Part shown: positions 21,316 to 30,300 of the stretch, piece by piece
Position numbering within the stretch: the first letter of the stretch is position 1
Layout of the letters: the number at the start of each line of letters is the position of its first letter
Assembly: GCF_002752655.1 (NCBI RefSeq)
Contig: NZ_CP023737.1
Coordinates: 558,001 to 622,000, forward strand
Direction of reading: 5' to 3'
DNA from: Methylosinus trichosporium OB3b
GTDB lineage: Bacteria > Pseudomonadota > Alphaproteobacteria > Rhizobiales > Beijerinckiaceae
DNA length: 64,000 bases
Notes under the pieces: model-generated
What the model saw: only the letters and a program-made list of their open reading frames with translations
What the model was told of the DNA's origin: nothing
Databases searched by the model: none
Made by a program: the position numbers and the translations under genes

Positions 21316-22623
21316 ATGATCAGGCTGGCGGGGATGCTCTTTCTGTGCGCGGCTATCGCGTCGCCCGCTGTCGCGGCGACGAAGATCGGGCGCGCGTCGT
21401 CGATCGAGAAGGATGTGCGAGGCGACACGGGCGCCGGCGCGCGCAAGCTGGCAGTGGGCGAGCCGGTCCACGCCGACGAGGTCCTGACCACGGCGTCGGC
21501 GAGCCGCGGCAAATTCGTCTTCGACGACCGCGCCGATCTGGCGATGGGCCCCTCCTCGCGCGTAAAGCTCGACAGTTTCGTCTATTCAGGCGGCTCCAAG
21601 GGCGTCGTCTTCAACGCGGCCAAAGGCGCCTTCCGTTTCGTCAGCTCGCCCAAGGGCGGGCACGACTATGACGTCCGCACGCCGACGGCGACGATCGGCG
21701 TGCGCGGCACGCGCTTCGCCGTGCGCGTCCTCGGCGGCCGCACCGACGCCGTGCTCTATGGCGGCGTGATCGAGGTCTGCAGCATCGCCTCCGGCCAGTG
21801 CCGCACGCTCGATTCGTCCTGCACCTTCGTCACCGTCACGCCTTCTGGCGTCACCACGCCCAAGCAGGTCGGCAAGACCGACTGGAGCTTCGATTCGACC
21901 TGCCGCGGCCCCGGCCGCCGCAGCGACAACGCGCCGCCGGCCAATGCGCCGCCGGCCGGCCCCGGCGCGCCGGGCGGCGATGAGCCGCCGACGCTTCCGC
22001 CCTTCGAAGGCGGCGGGCCCTCTTTCGGCGTCCTCGTCGGAACGGCGGTCGGCGACGGCGCGTTCGCCGACCCGGTTCCGATGCAGGGGGCCGGATTCCT
22101 CGGCGGCTTGCGCCTCGGCTATGACTTCAAGCTCACGCCTCGGTTCCTCGTCGGCTTCGAGACCGATTCGCAATATCGCAGCGATCTCGGCGGCGGCTCC
22201 AATTCCCATGGCTCGATCTCGGGCGTGCGCGGCGGCTATCTCGGCACGTTCCGCGGGCGGCTCGGCTATGTCATCGACCGCTGGACGGTCTATGGCACGG
22301 GCGGCCTCGCCTATGGCCACATTCTCGCGCCGAGAACCTTCTCTGGCTCCAACCTCATCAATTCCATCCCCACGACCGGCGTGAGCCAGAGCTATCAGCT
22401 CGTGCCCGGGTGGACGGTCGGAGCCGGCGTGCAATTCGCGCTGGCGCCGGGGCTCTCGCTGCGCGCGGAATATCTCTACACTCAGCTCCAGCACAGCAAC
22501 CCGACCTATATGACGAGCGTCTCGCCCTATCCGGTGACCGTCTGCACCAAGAGCGCGATGCATGGAGTTCGCGTCGGCGTCGACTTTTCTCCGATCGGAC
22601 TGCTGATGGGCGCCTCGCGCTGA
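21316..22623 (+). CDS. FecR domain fused to an outer-membrane beta-barrel
   Basis: A 435-residue fusion. After a signal peptide (cleavage near SPAVAA) comes a FecR domain, about residues 35-150: LAVGEPVHADEVLTTASASR, KFVFDDRADLAMGPSSRVKLD, GAFRFVS, and the diagnostic VRTPTATIGVRGTRFAV. A Pro/Gly-rich linker (about 195-235) leads into an eight-strand-like porin domain of the OmpA/Opa type (GGLRLGYDFKLTPRFLVGFE, GTFRGRLGYVIDRWTVYGTGG, AEYLYTQLQ, GVRVGVDF). The barrel should sit in the outer membrane with FecR in the periplasm. FecR normally transmits signals to ECF sigma factors, but no sigma factor is adjacent. A short direct repeat (GATTCGGGGCG) flanks a T7 run just upstream. Confidence 0.8.
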   Translation: MIRLAGMLFLCAAIASPAVAATKIGRASSIEKDVRGDTGAGARKLAVGEPVHADEVLTTASASRGKFVFDDRADLAMGPSSRVKLDSFVYSGGSKGVVFNAAKGAFRFVSSPKGGHDYDVRTPTATIGVRGTRFAVRVLGGRTDAVLYGGVIEVCSIASGQCRTLDSSCTFVTVTPSGVTTPKQVGKTDWSFDSTCRGPGRRSDNAPPANAPPAGPGAPGGDEPPTLPPFEGGGPSFGVLVGTAVGDGAFADPVPMQGAGFLGGLRLGYDFKLTPRFLVGFETDSQYRSDLGGGSNSHGSISGVRGGYLGTFRGRLGYVIDRWTVYGTGGLAYGHILAPRTFSGSNLINSIPTTGVSQSYQLVPGWTVGAGVQFALAPGLSLRAEYLYTQLQHSNPTYMTSVSPYPVTVCTKSAMHGVRVGVDFSPIGLLMGASR

Positions 22624-22639
22624 CGAGATATCCCCGGTC

Positions 22640-22678
22640 GGCTTGCCCGGAGCGATTGCCGTCGCTCATGGGCAAGCC
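22640..22678 (+). terminator. Hairpin after the FecR/beta-barrel gene
   Basis: GGCTTGCCC (22640-22648) is mirrored by GGGCAAGCC (22670-22678), with a nested AGCGA/TCGCT pair, 16 bp after the stop. There is no U-tract, so intrinsic termination is uncertain; it may be a processing or Rho-related hairpin. Confidence 0.45.
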
Positions 22679-22749
22679 TATAAATTCTAGGCGCGCCGCC
22701 GATCCTGCGGTGCGCGTTTCCGATTTCAGGCCCAGCAAATCGAGACGAA

Positions 22750-23865
22750 ATGCCCTGGAGCAATCAAGGCGGGCCGCGCAAGCCCAACGATAACGGCCCC
22801 TGGGGCCAGCAGAATCCGTGGGGCGCCGGCGGCGGCCCGCCTCCCGATCTCGAAGAGCTGCTGCGCCGTAGCCAGGAAGGGCTGCGGCAGATTCTTCCGT
22901 CCGGTTTCGGCGGGCGCGGCGTCGCCATCCTCACTCTGCTGACCCTGCTCGCCTGGCTCGCCAGCGGCTTCTACACGGTGGGCCCGAACGAGGTCGGGCT
23001 CAACATGATCTTCGGCAAATATCGCGGCAAGACGCAGGCCGGCCTCAATTATAATCTGCCGTCGCCAGTCGGCTCCGTCGTGAAGCTCGCGGTCACCGAC
23101 CGCAACGCCGTCGACATCGGCTTTCGCGAGCAGCCCGCGACGCGGCGCGGCGGTCCCCAGACTCCCGACGCGCCCGAAGAGAGCCTGATGCTCACAGGCG
23201 ACGAGAACATCGCGGATGTGAAGTTCCGCGTGTTCTGGCAGATCGACCCGGCGAAGCCGGAAGATTTCGCCTTCAACGTCGCCGATCCGCCGGCGACCGT
23301 GAAGGCGGTGGCCGAGAGCGCCATGCGCGAGATCGTCGGCCAGTCGCAGATCCAGAAAATTCTCACCGCCGACCGCAAGCTGATCGAGCCGGCCTGTCAG
23401 CAGCTGATGCAGAAGGTGCTCGACGAGTATCACAGCGGCGTGCTGGTGCTGCAGGTGCTGCTGCTGTCGGTCGATCCGCCCGCCTCGGTGATCGCCGCCT
23501 TCCGCGACGTGACCGCCGCGCAGCAGGATTTGCAGCGCCTCGGCAATGAGGCGGAAGCCTACGCCAATCGGGTGGTGCCGGAGGCGCGCGGCGCCTCCGC
23601 GCGCATTCTGCAGGAGTCAGAAGCCTATCGCGAGCAGGTCGTCGCCGAAGCGCGCGGCCAAGCCTCGCGCTTCGACCAGATTTATGCGGAATATAAGAAA
23701 GCGCCCACGATCACCCGGCAGCGTCTCTACATCGAGACGATGGAACGCGTGCTCGGCGGCGCCGACAAGGTGATCCTCGACGAAACGGCCTCGGGCGCGA
23801 CCAGCGCCGGGGTCGTCCCCTATCTGCCGCTGCCCGGCTTGAGCAACCAGGGAGGCCGGAAATGA
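22750..23865 (+). CDS. hflK: FtsH-regulating membrane protein HflK
   Basis: A 371-residue SPFH/band-7 protein. The cytoplasmic N-terminus is Gly/Pro/Asn-rich (PWSNQGG..KPNDNGPWGQQ), one membrane helix follows (VAILTLLTLLAWLASGFYTV), then the band-7 domain with VGPNEVGLN, DENIADVKFRVFWQI and a coiled-coil region (EAEAYANRVVPEARG) typical of HflK. HflK forms a large periplasmic complex with HflC that surrounds and modulates the FtsH protease. The hflC start overlaps its stop (ATGA), and degP follows, the usual alphaproteobacterial order. Confidence 0.95.
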   Translation: MPWSNQGGPRKPNDNGPWGQQNPWGAGGGPPPDLEELLRRSQEGLRQILPSGFGGRGVAILTLLTLLAWLASGFYTVGPNEVGLNMIFGKYRGKTQAGLNYNLPSPVGSVVKLAVTDRNAVDIGFREQPATRRGGPQTPDAPEESLMLTGDENIADVKFRVFWQIDPAKPEDFAFNVADPPATVKAVAESAMREIVGQSQIQKILTADRKLIEPACQQLMQKVLDEYHSGVLVLQVLLLSVDPPASVIAAFRDVTAAQQDLQRLGNEAEAYANRVVPEARGASARILQESEAYREQVVAEARGQASRFDQIYAEYKKAPTITRQRLYIETMERVLGGADKVILDETASGATSAGVVPYLPLPGLSNQGGRK

Positions 23866-24767
23866 GAGCCGTGTCCTTTCTCCTCGCCATTGTCGCGCTG
23901 ATCGCGCTGATCGCCGTCGGCGGGGCGCTGTTCACCGTCTCGCAGACGGAGCAGGCGCTGGTGCTGCGCTTCGGCGAGCCTGTCGTCGGCCGCGGCCTCG
24001 TGACCGAGCCGGGGCTGCACTACAAGCTCCCGATCGTCGAGAACGTCATCTATCTCGACAATCGTATCCTCGACGTCGAGAGCCCCAGCCTCGAGGTGCT
24101 CGCCTCCGACAATCAACGGCTCGAGGTCGACAGCTTCATCCGCTATCGCATCGTCGATCCTCTGCGCTTCTATCAGTCGGTCGGCGGCATCGCCGGCGCC
24201 AACAACCAACTCGCCTCGGTGCTGAACTCGGCGGTGCGCCGCGTGCTGAGCGAAGCCAATCAGCGCGAGATCGTGCGCGACGAGCGCGCCGCGCTGATGG
24301 TGAAAATCAAGGAGCAGGCCAATCTCGAGGCGCGCAAATTCGGCGTCGCCGTCGTCGATGCGCGCATCCGCCGAGTCGATCTGCCACAACAGATCTCCGA
24401 GAAGGTCTATGGCCGCATGCAGACCGAGCGCGCCCGCGAGGCGGCCGAATATCGCGCCCAGGGCGCCGAGCAGGCGCAGAAGATCACCGCCAAAGCCGAT
24501 CGCGATGTGGTCGTGCTCAAGGCGGAAGCGCAACGCGAGGCCGACCGGATCAAGGGCGAGGGCGACGCCGAGCGCAACCGCATCTTCGCCGAAGCTTTCG
24601 GCAAGGACGCGGACTTCTTCTCCTTCTACCGCTCCATGCAGGCCTATGAGAGCGCGCTGAAGACCAGCGACACGCGTTTTGTCATCGGCCCACGCTCCGA
24701 ATTCTTCCGATTTTTCGGCACGGCGAGCGGCAGGAACGGCGAAGAGCCGGCGCCACAGAAGAAGTAG
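23862..24767 (+). CDS. hflC: FtsH-regulating membrane protein HflC
   Basis: The 301-residue HflC partner. It has an N-terminal membrane helix (SFLLAIVALIALIAVGGALF), then SQTEQALVLRFGEPV, the band-7 domain with YKLPIVENVIYLDNRILDVE, and a coiled coil with AEYRAQGAEQAQKI; the ending FFSFYRSMQAYESAL is the HflC C-terminal block. Translation is coupled to hflK. The complex regulates FtsH-mediated membrane protein turnover. Confidence 0.95.
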   Translation: MRAVSFLLAIVALIALIAVGGALFTVSQTEQALVLRFGEPVVGRGLVTEPGLHYKLPIVENVIYLDNRILDVESPSLEVLASDNQRLEVDSFIRYRIVDPLRFYQSVGGIAGANNQLASVLNSAVRRVLSEANQREIVRDERAALMVKIKEQANLEARKFGVAVVDARIRRVDLPQQISEKVYGRMQTERAREAAEYRAQGAEQAQKITAKADRDVVVLKAEAQREADRIKGEGDAERNRIFAEAFGKDADFFSFYRSMQAYESALKTSDTRFVIGPRSEFFRFFGTASGRNGEEPAPQKK

Positions 24768-24999
24768 TTTTCGGGCATCCTATCGAAACGGTAAGGTAAA
24801 GAACGAATTGCGCCCAAATCTCGCCGCTTTGCTGGCAGAGTGCCGAGGCGCGGCGATGCGGGGCTTGCCCGAAGTCTCGGCCCTCTCCCCGGCCGCCGCG
24901 CGGATGCGCAACGCCGATCGCGACCCTGATCGGCGAAAACGGCCGAGGCGAGGACGTGACGCGCCCGAACAGCAAATGCGTCTCAGGAGAGCAAGAGTT

Positions 25000-26511
25000 A
25001 TGATATCAGGCGCCCGCGTTTGGATTTTCTCGGCGATCGGAGCCCGCGCGCTGGCGCGCCTGCTCGTCCCTTGCTTCGCCGGCCTGCTGGCGATCGCACC
25101 GGCGGCGGCCAAGGGACCCGATTCGCTCGCCGATCTCTCGGCCACGGTGCAGGACGCCGTGGTCAATATCTCAGCCACGCAGACGATCGACCCCAAATCC
25201 GCGCACAAGGGTGGACCGGACTCCGGACCGGGCGGCGCGCCCGGCACTCCCTTCGACGACCTGTTCGAGGAGTTCTTCCGCCGTCGCCAGCAGGGCCAGG
25301 GCGCCCCGGAGCTGCCGCGCCCGCGCAAGTCGAGCTCGCTCGGCTCGGGCTTCGTCATCGATCCGAGCGGCATCATCATCACCAACAACCATGTGGTCGC
25401 CGACGCCAATGAGGTGACGGTGATCTTCACCGACGGACAGAAGCTGAAGGCCGAAATTCTCGGCAAGGACCAGAAGGTCGACGTCGCCGTTCTGAAGGTG
25501 AAGCCCGAAAAGCCGCTGAAGGCGGTGAAATTCGCCGACAGCGACAAGGCGCGGGTCGGCGACTGGGTGCTGGCGGTCGGCAATCCCTTCGGCCTCGGCG
25601 GCTCGGTGACGGCCGGCATCATTTCGGCCCGCAACCGCAACATCGACAGCGGCCCTTATGACAATTACATCCAGACCGACGCCTCCATCAACAAAGGCAA
25701 CTCCGGCGGCCCGCTGTTCAATCTCGACGGCGAGGTGATCGGCATCAACACGGCGATCCTGTCCCCGTCGGGCGGCTCGGTCGGCATCGGCTTCGCGACG
25801 CCGTCCAATACTGTGGAGCCGGTCATCGAGCAGCTGCAGAAATTCGGCGAGACCCGTCGCGGCTGGCTCGGCGTGCGCATTCAGAAGGTCGACGACGCCA
25901 TCGCCGAGAACCTCCAGCTCGGACATCCGCGCGGCGCGCTCGTCGCCGGAGTCGACGACAAGGGCCCGTCGAAATCCGCGGGCCTCAAGGCCGGCGACGT
26001 GATCGTCAAATTCGACGGGAAGCCGATCAAGGAGTCGCGCGACCTTCCCAAGCTCGTCGCCGCCACGCCGGTCGGCAAGGAGGTCGAGGTCGTCATCGTC
26101 CGCGGTGGCAAGGAGCAGGCCAAAGCGATAAAGCTCGGCCGTCTCGAAGATGGCGAGAAGGTCGCGTCCAATGGTTCGCCCGACGGCGGCTGGGCGGAGA
26201 AATCCGTGACCCAGAAGACGCTCGGCCTCGAGCTGTCGAGCCTCTCGGACGAGCTGCGCAACCGCTTCCAGATCAAGGATGCGGTCAAGTCCGGCGTGAT
26301 CATCACCGGCGTCGACCCGCGCTCGGACGCCGCCGACAAGCGCCTGCAGGCCGGCGAGATCCTGCTCGAGATCAATCAGGAGCCGATCGCCGATCCCGCC
26401 GATGCGGTCAAGAAGGTGAAGGCGCTGAAGGATGGCGGCAAGAAATCCGCGCTGCTGATCGTCGCTAACGGCCAGGGCGACACGCATTTCGTGGCGCTGA
26501 ATATCGACTGA
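25000..26511 (+). CDS. degP: Periplasmic serine protease/chaperone Do (DegP/HtrA)
   Basis: The 503-residue preprotein has a signal peptide (cleavage near APAAA), a trypsin-like domain with triad His131 (TNNHVV), Asp161 (KVDVAVLKV) and Ser235 (NKGNSGGPLF), and two PDZ domains, about residues 280-370 (GWLGVRIQKVD; GLKAGDVIVKFDG) and 400-495 (SGVIITGVDP; LQAGEILLEIN). It degrades or refolds damaged envelope proteins. The start at 25000 has AGGAGA upstream; a long extension in the same frame overlaps hflC and is not used. It lies 232 bp after hflC, so it may have its own promoter. Confidence 0.95.
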   Translation: MISGARVWIFSAIGARALARLLVPCFAGLLAIAPAAAKGPDSLADLSATVQDAVVNISATQTIDPKSAHKGGPDSGPGGAPGTPFDDLFEEFFRRRQQGQGAPELPRPRKSSSLGSGFVIDPSGIIITNNHVVADANEVTVIFTDGQKLKAEILGKDQKVDVAVLKVKPEKPLKAVKFADSDKARVGDWVLAVGNPFGLGGSVTAGIISARNRNIDSGPYDNYIQTDASINKGNSGGPLFNLDGEVIGINTAILSPSGGSVGIGFATPSNTVEPVIEQLQKFGETRRGWLGVRIQKVDDAIAENLQLGHPRGALVAGVDDKGPSKSAGLKAGDVIVKFDGKPIKESRDLPKLVAATPVGKEVEVVIVRGGKEQAKAIKLGRLEDGEKVASNGSPDGGWAEKSVTQKTLGLELSSLSDELRNRFQIKDAVKSGVIITGVDPRSDAADKRLQAGEILLEINQEPIADPADAVKKVKALKDGGKKSALLIVANGQGDTHFVALNID

Positions 26512-26709
26512 CGGACCACCGAACGCCCCTGCCCTGCTTCATGGTCGACATGAGGCGGGGCGGATCGGCCTCGGCAGATTTGTTCGAGAGGTTTCCTCTC
26601 GCCACTCGGCCCCTGAGCGCGCATTTGCGAAAGCTCGCACGACCGGCGGCCGAGAGCGAGATTCGCGGCTCGTATTGCCAATTCAAAAGAGTTTTGAAGG
26701 AAGCACTTT

Positions 26710-27510
26710 TTGAGCTCGCTCGAAGAGAGGAAGCGAGACGATCGCTCGACGGCGGAGCTTATAGCGGCTTCGTCGGCGGAGATCGACGATGAGGACGGGA
26801 CGAACGCGTCCTGTCATGCCGTGGCAGTGTTGGAAGCCCGGGGGACGAGAGACGTCTTCGACGCCGCGATCGAGCTATCCCGCTCATGCGACCCGAAATC
26901 ACGAAGGCTCGGCGTCACCATTCTAGGCCAATTGGGCTCCCCCACGCGCACCTTTCCGGAAGAGTGCTGCGACGCTCTCCTCGAGATCATTCGCTGCGAG
27001 CAGGACAGGGACGTGTTGATAACGACTGTATTCGCTCTCGGCCATCTCGGAAACCGTCGCTGTGAGGACACTCTGATCGAGCTGCGCAACAGTTCTGACG
27101 ACGAAATCCGCCACGGCGTGGCGTTCGCCCTCTGCGGCGCGACTTCGGATGCCGCAGTGGGCGCTCTGCTCGAGTTAATGAGCGATCCTTATGAAAAGGC
27201 CCGCGATTGGGCCACCACGAGCATCGGCCAGACTGTCTCGATCGACGGTCCCGAGATCCGAGATGCTCTGCTTCGACGGGCCAATGACGCCGACGTCTTC
27301 GTAAGCGCCGAGGCGCTGCATGGCTTGGCTCGTCGGCGCGACGACCGCGTCACGCCTTATCTGATCGCTGAAATCTCGGCGCCCGGCGAGCATGGCCATC
27401 TCTTCGCGGACGCCGCCAGGTCGTATCTTCGCCTCGACGGCGATCGTGCTTTCGATTCCGAGGCGCTCGCGAGAATGCTGCGATTGCCGAACAAATCTGG
27501 CTCCGTTTGA
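26710..27510 (+). CDS. HEAT-repeat-like protein
   Basis: A 266-residue soluble protein built from repeated helical hairpins: DAAIELSRSCDPKSRRLGVT, LITTVFALGHLGNRRCEDTL, EIRHGVAFALCGATSDAAVG and DVFVSAEALHGLARRRDDRV follow the HEAT/PBS-lyase spacing. These modules mediate protein contacts; there is no catalytic domain. The start is TTG at 26710 behind GAAGGA. A second copy of such proteins is often found near transport or tetrapyrrole genes, but none is close here. It is less GC-rich than degP and may be a recent arrival. Its function is unknown. Confidence 0.7.
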   Translation: MSSLEERKRDDRSTAELIAASSAEIDDEDGTNASCHAVAVLEARGTRDVFDAAIELSRSCDPKSRRLGVTILGQLGSPTRTFPEECCDALLEIIRCEQDRDVLITTVFALGHLGNRRCEDTLIELRNSSDDEIRHGVAFALCGATSDAAVGALLELMSDPYEKARDWATTSIGQTVSIDGPEIRDALLRRANDADVFVSAEALHGLARRRDDRVTPYLIAEISAPGEHGHLFADAARSYLRLDGDRAFDSEALARMLRLPNKSGSV

Positions 27511-27548
27511 TTGGGCGGCGATCACGAGATGGCTGAGCCGACGCGCCT

Positions 27549-29009
27549 TCACTGAGTGAGATATGACGCGGTGGTGACGACCTTCTGGAACAGATAGGTC
27601 ATCGCCTCGGAAATATCGCTCCCGGTGTCGACCTCGAAATAGAGATCGGTCGACGCGCAGCTCTTCAACGCCGGCGAGACCGTAGAAATAAAAGGCGCCA
27701 CGGCGCCGTCATAAAAGCCATAGCCGGGCGTCGGATAATAGATGAGGTTGAGAACGGCGATCCTGATTCCGCGATTCTTGATGGTCGTGCAGAGGGTCGT
27801 ATCGAGCGGCCGCAGGCAGCGATAGAACGTTCCGTAGCTGTTCGAATAGCTCGAGGCGTAATTGGTGCAGGACGTGTTGGTATAGAAGCTGCCATCCACC
27901 ATGCCGTCGGTCACCAGCATCACGACCTCCTGTGGCTTGTCGCCGCTCGCGGTCGTGCCATTGCCGGGATTGGGCATCGCGGCGTTCACCTTCGTCAGCG
28001 TCATCTCGATATCGGTCATCGCGTCGCGGACATTATAGTTCGTCTTGGTGGGATCGCTTCCCAAAGTGACGGTCGTCCAAGTCGACGCGCTGGTCGGATA
28101 GGTGTAGCTCGCGCCGGTCGGAAGGTAATTGTTCTTCTCCATCAGCGGCGGAGTCATGGCGTTGATGCTGGTCGAAATGGCGCTCACATTGGCGCTCGTA
28201 GTCGATGTGAGCGCCTGCAGCTGCGTCGTATCATAATTGAAGGCGTAGGCGGCGAGACGATAGGTCGCGCCATTGGCGGACATCATCGCCTGCGAGGTGG
28301 AGGCGAGACGTTTCGCCGCTTCGCGCACATTGTCGATGCGCAGGGCGATCCCGGCGTTCTTCGCATAAGTGTAGCTGTCGATTGTCCCGTAGCCGGGATA
28401 TTGCACGGTGTTTTCCGGATCGGAATAAGTGTTCTCGTGACAGGCGAACACGCAACCGGTCGCCGCGGTCATGCTGGCGAGTCCGGCTGTGGTCGCCGGC
28501 AGCTCCATGGACGGCGAATTGTCCAGCACGAGATAGAAATCGATGTTGCGGGCGGTCGACGCCGTCGACGACGCCTTCACCGTGAAGATCGACGTCGGCA
28601 CATGATAGAACGAGCCGAAGGCGTTGCCGACCTGCGCGAGATAGGACACGGTGACGGTGCGCGTCTTGACGGGAGACGCCGACGTGTCGTCGTTCACAGT
28701 CACCGTGAGATTAGCGGAATTATAGGTCAGTCGGTTGATCTGCGCGACCTGCGCCGCGAACATGCTGGTGGCGACCGTTTTGGCGGTCGCCGTCGTCTGT
28801 TGCATCATCGCCGGCGTCGTCGCAGCGAGAGTGGCGGAGTCGCAGATCGCATAGAGCTGCGTCTGCACTCTGCTGGCGATGGCGAAATCGACGGCGCCGC
28901 CCGCGGCGATCAGCAATGGAATCGCCGCGAGAGCGAAGATGATCGCGACATTGCCTTCGGCGGCGCCGGCGAAGCGCGCGGCGGCAGCCGCTATTCGAGT
29001 TCGGATCAT
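27549..29009 (-). CDS. TadG-like protein with von Willebrand A domain
   Basis: A 486-residue protein whose N-terminus (RFAGAAEGNVAIIFALAAIP) is the TadG/Flp pilus assembly hydrophobic anchor. The TadE-like part ends near residue 145; a vWA domain follows with the MIDAS motif DNSPSM (Asp-x-Ser-x-Ser) in YLVLDNSPSMELP and the later VMLVTDGMVD. Such proteins are envelope-anchored components linked to tight-adherence pili. It is the last of three same-strand genes (30207 to 27549) and is 13 bp from the preceding one. No other tad genes (ATPase, secretin, prepilin) occur in the window. Confidence 0.87.
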   Translation of the reverse strand: MIRTRIAAAAARFAGAAEGNVAIIFALAAIPLLIAAGGAVDFAIASRVQTQLYAICDSATLAATTPAMMQQTTATAKTVATSMFAAQVAQINRLTYNSANLTVTVNDDTSASPVKTRTVTVSYLAQVGNAFGSFYHVPTSIFTVKASSTASTARNIDFYLVLDNSPSMELPATTAGLASMTAATGCVFACHENTYSDPENTVQYPGYGTIDSYTYAKNAGIALRIDNVREAAKRLASTSQAMMSANGATYRLAAYAFNYDTTQLQALTSTTSANVSAISTSINAMTPPLMEKNNYLPTGASYTYPTSASTWTTVTLGSDPTKTNYNVRDAMTDIEMTLTKVNAAMPNPGNGTTASGDKPQEVVMLVTDGMVDGSFYTNTSCTNYASSYSNSYGTFYRCLRPLDTTLCTTIKNRGIRIAVLNLIYYPTPGYGFYDGAVAPFISTVSPALKSCASTDLYFEVDTGSDISEAMTYLFQKVVTTASYLTQ

Positions 29010-29022
29010 CTTGCTCTCTTGG

Positions 29023-29592
29023 TCAGTTCGTCAGCGGGATCGACGCGGTGAGGCGCGGATTGATGTAGAACGGGAATGTGATCGGATAGGATGGAAGCAT
29101 GCGGGTGGCGAAGGTCGGCCTGTAGAGGTAGCGCACGCTGCCGTAGATCACCGTCGTGCTCGCCCGCGCCATTCCGGTGGGAAGCGTGTAGCTCGCTCCC
29201 GTGGTCAGCGCCGTTCCATTCAGCGTGCGGCTCCAGGTGACGGTCGTTTGTCCCGAGGCGTTCGTCGCCAGCGCTGCAACCACGATCGACATATTCGTCG
29301 TCGAATAGGGCGCTGCGACCTGCGCGGAAGCGCTCAGGATCGTGGCGAGCTCGGATTCGGTGAGGCTCGGGCGACGCGCGATCAAATCGGTGAGCGTGCG
29401 CCCGGTGATCGCCACCTTGCGGCTGATGGCGAGCGCTTCGCCGAAGGTGAATTCGCAGACGAGCGTCAACACCGCGATAGGGAGAATGAGCGCGAATTCG
29501 ATGGTCGAAACGCCACGCCGGTCATGCCCGAACATTCCGTCGCGTTTTTTGATGCGACCGCGAGCAAAGACGATGGACGACCAAATTCGCAA
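29023..29592 (-). CDS. TadE-family pseudopilin-like protein
   Basis: A 189-residue protein with the TadE-type N-terminal segment HDRRGVSTIEFALILPIAVL, in which G-V-S-T-I-E marks the prepilin-peptidase-like site followed by a hydrophobic helix. The rest looks like a beta-rich periplasmic domain (SYTLPTGMARASTTVIYGSV). I chose the TTG at 29592 because GGAAGGGA lies eight bases upstream; the ATG at 29535 would start just before the hydrophobic segment but has a poorer site. It lies between two related genes with short gaps. Confidence 0.82.
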   Translation of the reverse strand: MRIWSSIVFARGRIKKRDGMFGHDRRGVSTIEFALILPIAVLTLVCEFTFGEALAISRKVAITGRTLTDLIARRPSLTESELATILSASAQVAAPYSTTNMSIVVAALATNASGQTTVTWSRTLNGTALTTGASYTLPTGMARASTTVIYGSVRYLYRPTFATRMLPSYPITFPFYINPRLTASIPLTN

Positions 29593-29610
29593 TGTCGAAA
29601 TCCCTTCCGC

Positions 29611-30207
29611 TCATGAAAAATTCTCGACCTGGAACACCGCGGTCGCCATCAACAAACGCTTGCCATTGCCGAGATTGGCCAGGGCCAAATTCAGCGGGCC
29701 GCCCACCACCGGGAACTGATACATCACGCGCAGCACCACGACCTTTCCAGTCCCTCCGGGATCGAAGCTCCAGCTGTTGGTGACATTGCCGGCTGCATCA
29801 TAGGTGAATGTCGGCACGGACGTGTCGGCGGCCGAGAATTCGTTTCCCGCAGATCGAAGATCGACCATCACCTGCGAACAGTTGAACAGAACCGTCAGGT
29901 TTGCGCACAATGCGCTGGCGAATTGCGCCTGAGTGACGCCGGCCTTCTGCACATTGCCGGTGAAGACGGTGCGCGCCGATTTCTCGACCGCGGTCTCGAG
30001 CTGCTGCTGCGCCAGGAACACGACGCCAATCTGTAGAATGCCGACCAGCAGCGCGAATAGAGGCGCAGCGACGAAGCCGAACTCGATGACCGCCGCGCCG
30101 CGGCGACATCCGAGCGCGTGCGCGACAACATATCGACGCGGCGCCCCCTGCATCGCCGCCTGCGCATCGCAACGCGCTGTGCGTTCGGCCTCTCTCCCCG
30201 ACGTCAT
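29611..30207 (-). CDS. TadE-family pseudopilin-like protein
   Basis: A 198-residue TadE-like protein. The anchor is RRGAAVIEFGFVAAPLFALL, with the conserved Glu after the hydrophobic start, followed by QQLETAVEKSARTVFTGNVQ and a short beta-rich domain with two cysteines. It is the first gene of the three-gene tad-like operon. Several starts are possible; the ATG at 30207 has GGGAG at nine bases, and the in-frame ATG at 30213 is too close to it. Confidence 0.82.
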   Translation of the reverse strand: MTSGREAERTARCDAQAAMQGAPRRYVVAHALGCRRGAAVIEFGFVAAPLFALLVGILQIGVVFLAQQQLETAVEKSARTVFTGNVQKAGVTQAQFASALCANLTVLFNCSQVMVDLRSAGNEFSAADTSVPTFTYDAAGNVTNSWSFDPGGTGKVVVLRVMYQFPVVGGPLNLALANLGNGKRLLMATAVFQVENFS

Positions 30208-30300
30208 TCTCATGATCTCCCGCAAAATTTTGTTACGGGAAAACCACGAAAATTTGGTTACCGACCATTCCTGCCCGGCTCGGCCTTCACGACGCGCCCA

